DNA from: Basidiobolus ranarum
Lineage: Eukaryota > Basidiobolomycota > Basidiobolomycetes > Basidiobolales
DNA: 51,258 nt
Reading direction: 5' to 3'
Assembly: GCA_040143965.1 (NCBI GenBank)
Contig: JASJQH010000016.1
Location: forward strand, 1-51,258
Made by a program: the position numbers and the translations under genes. Numbering within the stretch: position 1 is the stretch's first letter; each line of letters begins with the position of its first letter. Below, piece after piece: positions 48,431 to 51,258 of this stretch. The notes beneath the pieces were generated by a model. That model ran no database searches and was not told the DNA's origin. It saw only the letters and a list, made by a program, of their open reading frames with translations.

Positions 48431-48851
48431 ATGCAAATTAAATTTACTGTGGTGGCTACTGTTGTAGTTTTGGTTTTAGGGTTTGTTCACAACTCTGATG
48501 CTAAAAATGGAAAGGACTTGACGCGAGGAGCCCAAAAGAACACACCAAGACACAACTATTCTAACTCACGGTACTATACTCGAACTATCCGTAATGGCTC
48601 TGGAGATAACTATTGTAGAGCACATAAGAGAGTAAGCACAGTTATATCCTGACTTTAAAATACTTCAAGCCGATTTTAACATTCTTTTAAAGCAATGCGC
48701 CCGTGACTGCAGAGAATGGAACCCTAAGAAATATCATTTCAGTGAGGACTGTAAATGGAGGTATCGTGATGGAAAAACAACTGCCTCCACCTCATGTATT
48801 TGTAATGGGCGTGATATCTCTTCCTCTTGTGCTTCATCTCTAGATTACTAG
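48431..48851 (+). CDS. small secreted cysteine-rich protein
   Basis: Two exons, 48431-48631 and 48693-48851, joined at a GTAAGC donor and a TTAAAG acceptor in phase 0, give 119 residues. Residues 1-24 form a signal peptide (a basic start, a Val/Leu core, and a cut near NSDA). A basic, Asn/Arg-rich spacer follows. The C-terminal half holds seven cysteines in the order NYC, QC, DC, DC, SC, IC, SC, close enough to make three disulfides. Length, signal, basic charge and cysteine content match the broad class of fungal small secreted proteins, which includes effectors and antimicrobial proteins. No named family was recognised. A TATA box and CT-rich leader directly upstream suggest strong regulated expression. 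Confidence 0.75.
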
Positions 48852-49075
48852 ATGTTCCGTATATTTTATTTGTGGCAGTATAGTCATATAATAAATGCCT
48901 GAATTAGCAGTTTAATGTCATCATATGGAACCGAGTTAGATCTATAAGCTTTGATATATGTTGGGATAATCCAAGGATATTTACATATCTTCCATTCAAT
49001 TATTGCACTTGCTTTTTGTTCTCTTTTACTAACTCATTCTTTAAAAATATACATTCATTTCACGGTGGCTTGTGC

Positions 49076-50340
49076 TTATTCTTTTTTCTTTTTAACTACT
49101 TTGGCCGGTGATTCCTAAAACAAATAAGTTGAGCAATGTAATGTACTTCATATGTTAGCTCTAAAATTTTACCTTTGTCGCTTTACCTAAAGAAATTCAA
49201 ATTATTAGAAAATCTATTCTATTGAAAACTCTTAATAGTTTTTTCTCTTACGTTTCTTGTCAGTCGTACTACTTTCGTTTCCAGTATCGGAAACTTCTTG
49301 ATAACTAGCAGGGGTGTAAGGAGATGATCCACGTCCAGGCTCTACAGATAACCCAGTCCTTTTGAATGTTAATCTTTAGAACAATTATCATTGATAGAAC
49401 ATCTCGATACTTACTTGCGACCCGCAACCCGATGAGAGCTTCGACTAGCGAATCCTAGACACTTCTCAAGATGTGTTGAATATCTGGCCGCTGGTAAATA
49501 CCGCTTACAGTTGACACAACAGAATGTTTCCTGTGTATTAGCTGTAGGATCGTTACCCCAAACATCATACCCAGGTCTAGTAGGAATGAATACTACACGA
49601 AATAGAATGAACTGGTTAGATGGTCTCCAATTAACTATGCTTTACACCCAAACTTAATATAACATACAGTAGTCGCGACATCTAAATTTGATAAAAGAAA
49701 ATATGGTTAAGCTTTAACTGGTAATGCAACTTGTCGAGTGTACTAAATTTGATTACTTATTTTGGCATAGTTGACAAACTGTACTGGCTAATTTATACTC
49801 TTTGTGTACAGAGTAACAAATGTCAAGTGTGCACTCATCAATCATATCACCTAACAAAGTATACGCCTAATATAGAGGTTATTTTTGTAAAAGGAAAATT
49901 TTTAACCAAAATTCACTTGAGTATTAGAGGGAATTCAGACGTACAATATCCATAATACTTGCGTTTCCTTCTGGAAACTTCTTCTTTCCTTTAAGTACTT
50001 GTTTTGTTTGCTGTAGATCTTCAACTTTGCGTGTATATTGATGTAGTAACCGCTTGAATACCCTAAAGTTATACGTTTTCTATTTTAGAAATGACTACTT
50101 ATAGGTGAGGAACTGATATAGTGAACCACCCAATCTTTTGATATCTTTGAAAGAACTAAATGTACATACACATCTTGTTTAGAATCGCTACTACCAGGCG
50201 AAGAGGCGTTGACTGTCATTGGGGTTAACTGCTGAATAATTATACACTTGAGAAAAGCGGTCGTGTTTACCAACTAGTTGAAAGTTGCATATATATGTAT
50301 TTTATAAAAATGCCCTCCTACCCCATTTCACGATCTTCAT
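49076..50340 (-). CDS. SGF11: Sgf11-like SAGA deubiquitinase-module zinc-finger protein
   Basis: Probable subunit of the SAGA histone H2B deubiquitinating module. The diagnostic part is the Sgf11/ATXN7L3 finger in exon 6: CCVNCKRYLPAARYSTHLEK followed by CLGFASR, a C-x2-C-x9-H-x3-C-type site with the conserved Ala-Arg and HLEKCLG. Nine minus-strand exons in phase (50340-50322, 50273-50195, 50155-50099, 50062-49945, 49681-49668, 49576-49415, 49358-49252, 49186-49173, 49114-49076) give 202 residues. Exons 5 and 8 are 14-base micro-exons. The C-terminal tail is Ser/Thr-rich, then strongly basic (VVKKKKE), fitting nucleosome contact. The first four exons (SFKDIKRLGGSLYQFLTYK and others) are supported by frame and splice sites only. 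An alternative start is the ATG at 49681 (MSRLL), which would give a shorter form close to yeast Sgf11 (99 residues). Confidence 0.7.
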
Positions 50341-50666
50341 TTTTAAAGATCTAATATTTACGTATATATGGTAAATCAAATTACGTGATATGGATTAAGA
50401 TATTTGAGGGAAACAAATTAGATATTCAGCCTGATACACAAGTGTGAATTAAACTGGAAGAATTATAGTAACCATAGTAATGTTTTTTGTTAAATACATA
50501 CTAGAATATCAATACTAAGTTCCAGAAACTAATAGGACTATCAGCTATATAGTAGCTGCAGCTTCTGTAAAATAGCGATACATATCACAAAACAACCAAT
50601 ATAAAGTAAAGAATACTGGAAATAAAAAACTAAGGATATCCTTCTTTTGGTAGGAGCTTTTAATAT
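50341..50666. other. intergenic region left of the LTR
   Basis: Very AT-rich DNA upstream of the Sgf11-like gene, up to the inferred left end of the LTR. No gene or repeat seen. Confidence 0.45.
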
Positions 50667-51014
50667 TGTTGAAATTAGCATTGCCTAAACACCAATATAG
50701 TCACATATAGCTTAGTACTTAGTTATCTTATAATTCATTAAGATATTATCAATTATTCTCAATTGGAATTTACTTAGAATATTTTTACCAACTTAGAAGT
50801 TCTCTGATATATAGATTTTTTCAAACTTGTGCTAGAAGCCCCAAACTTTGCACACATGTTTCTAGGACCTTCCTTAACACATTCTTTACATTATTTTGCT
50901 TACATCATGACAAAACTATAAATGTCAACTTTCTACTCAATAAATCAATAAGTGAAAACACCAATTCCTTTAATTCTTCAAACCACTTCCAACAGGCTCC
51001 CAAATACTTTAACA
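50667..51014 (+). repeat. putative 5' LTR of the copia element
   Basis: The 348 bases begin TGTTGAAA and end TTTAACA, forming the usual TG...CA short inverted ends. Inside are a TATAAAT box (50917-50923) and an AATAAA signal (50939-50944), in the order expected for an LTR. The right end is fixed by the primer-binding site; the left end is inferred from the inverted TGTT match and is less sure. The partner LTR is outside the window. Confidence 0.6.
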
Positions 51015-51258
51015 TGGTATGAGCCCCAAGCTTGCGCTCTCTGTAATGTCTACTTCTCAAATCTATGGAACTTTTCCCTCTTCTGAAAAATTGGATGGGA
51101 CCAATTATCAAGTTTGGAAAATTAAAATGAAAATGCAGCTGCAAGAAAAGGACTATGGGACACTGTTGTAGGAGAAGAAAACAATGCAAAACTATCCAAA
51201 ACCAAAGTTTTACTCCCGGTTAAAAAAGAACAAAGTGCCTTTAACACAATCTGTCTTA
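50667..51258 (+). mobile_element. Ty1/copia LTR retrotransposon, left end
   Basis: The inferred parts are a 5' LTR (50667-51014), a primer-binding site beginning just after it (51015-51027, TGGTATGAGCC, similar to the initiator-tRNA-Met complement used by copia elements), and the start of gag from 51046. The gag start carries the copia signature KLDGTNYQVWKIKMKMQL. The element runs off the right edge, so pol and the 3' LTR are not visible. The visible gag looks decayed, with at least one break, so this copy is probably an inactive fossil. Age cannot be estimated without the second LTR. Confidence 0.75.

Overview
The window is nuclear DNA from a fungus. It is AT-rich and gene-dense, with many short introns (mostly 35-90 bases, GT-AG, often a CTAAC/TACTAAT-like branch site before the acceptor). 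Fungal hallmarks are a Zn2Cys6 activator, a Bem1 scaffold (SH3-SH3-PX-PB1), a Bem2-like RasGEF/RhoGAP protein, an SPX phosphate transporter and a Siz-type SUMO ligase. The intron density, an RUS-family protein and a tetraspanin fit an early-diverging terrestrial fungus (Mucoromycota or Zoopagomycota) better than a budding yeast. That placement is inference; nothing in the window fixes the species. I built the gene models by hand from frame continuity, splice sites and phase agreement.

Left third (1-12.4 kb): SPX-domain phosphate transporter; a small secreted helical protein; a tetraspanin (minus strand); a long non-coding stretch with a 36-base tandem repeat; an unrecognised membrane-anchored protein; and a nine-exon protein with one C2H2 zinc finger.

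Middle (12.4-33 kb): a 2226-residue BEM2-like protein; a repeat-bearing spacer; a SAP-PINIT-SP-RING SUMO E3 ligase with a SUMO-interacting motif; then, on the minus strand, ribose-5-phosphate isomerase B, a Rab5-type GTPase with an acidic insert, and an unknown small gene. That small gene lies head to head with ribosomal protein eS7, whose 5' UTR appears to carry an intron overlapping it. KRI1 (40S assembly, with a GC-AG intron) and an RUS/DUF647 protein follow.

Right third (33-51 kb): a 17-exon BAR-PH-ArfGAP-ankyrin protein; a DDHD phospholipase; a tail-anchored TPR co-chaperone; BEM1; a large Zn2Cys6 regulator; an unknown protein with an internal repeat; a secreted cysteine-rich protein; an Sgf11-like SAGA deubiquitinase-module protein built from nine exons; and, at the edge, the 5' LTR and start of gag of a Ty1/copia element.

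Functionally the set is mostly housekeeping. BEM1, BEM2, the ArfGAP, the Rab5 homologue and the DDHD lipase all bear on polarity and membrane traffic, but they lie on both strands with their own promoters, so I do not read them as a cluster. I found no CRISPR array, tRNA, rRNA, biosynthetic cluster or convincing new multi-gene system. The less ordinary signals are the eS7 antisense overlap, the GC-AG intron, the recurring 14-base micro-exons, the Rab5 acidic insert and several orphan small genes.
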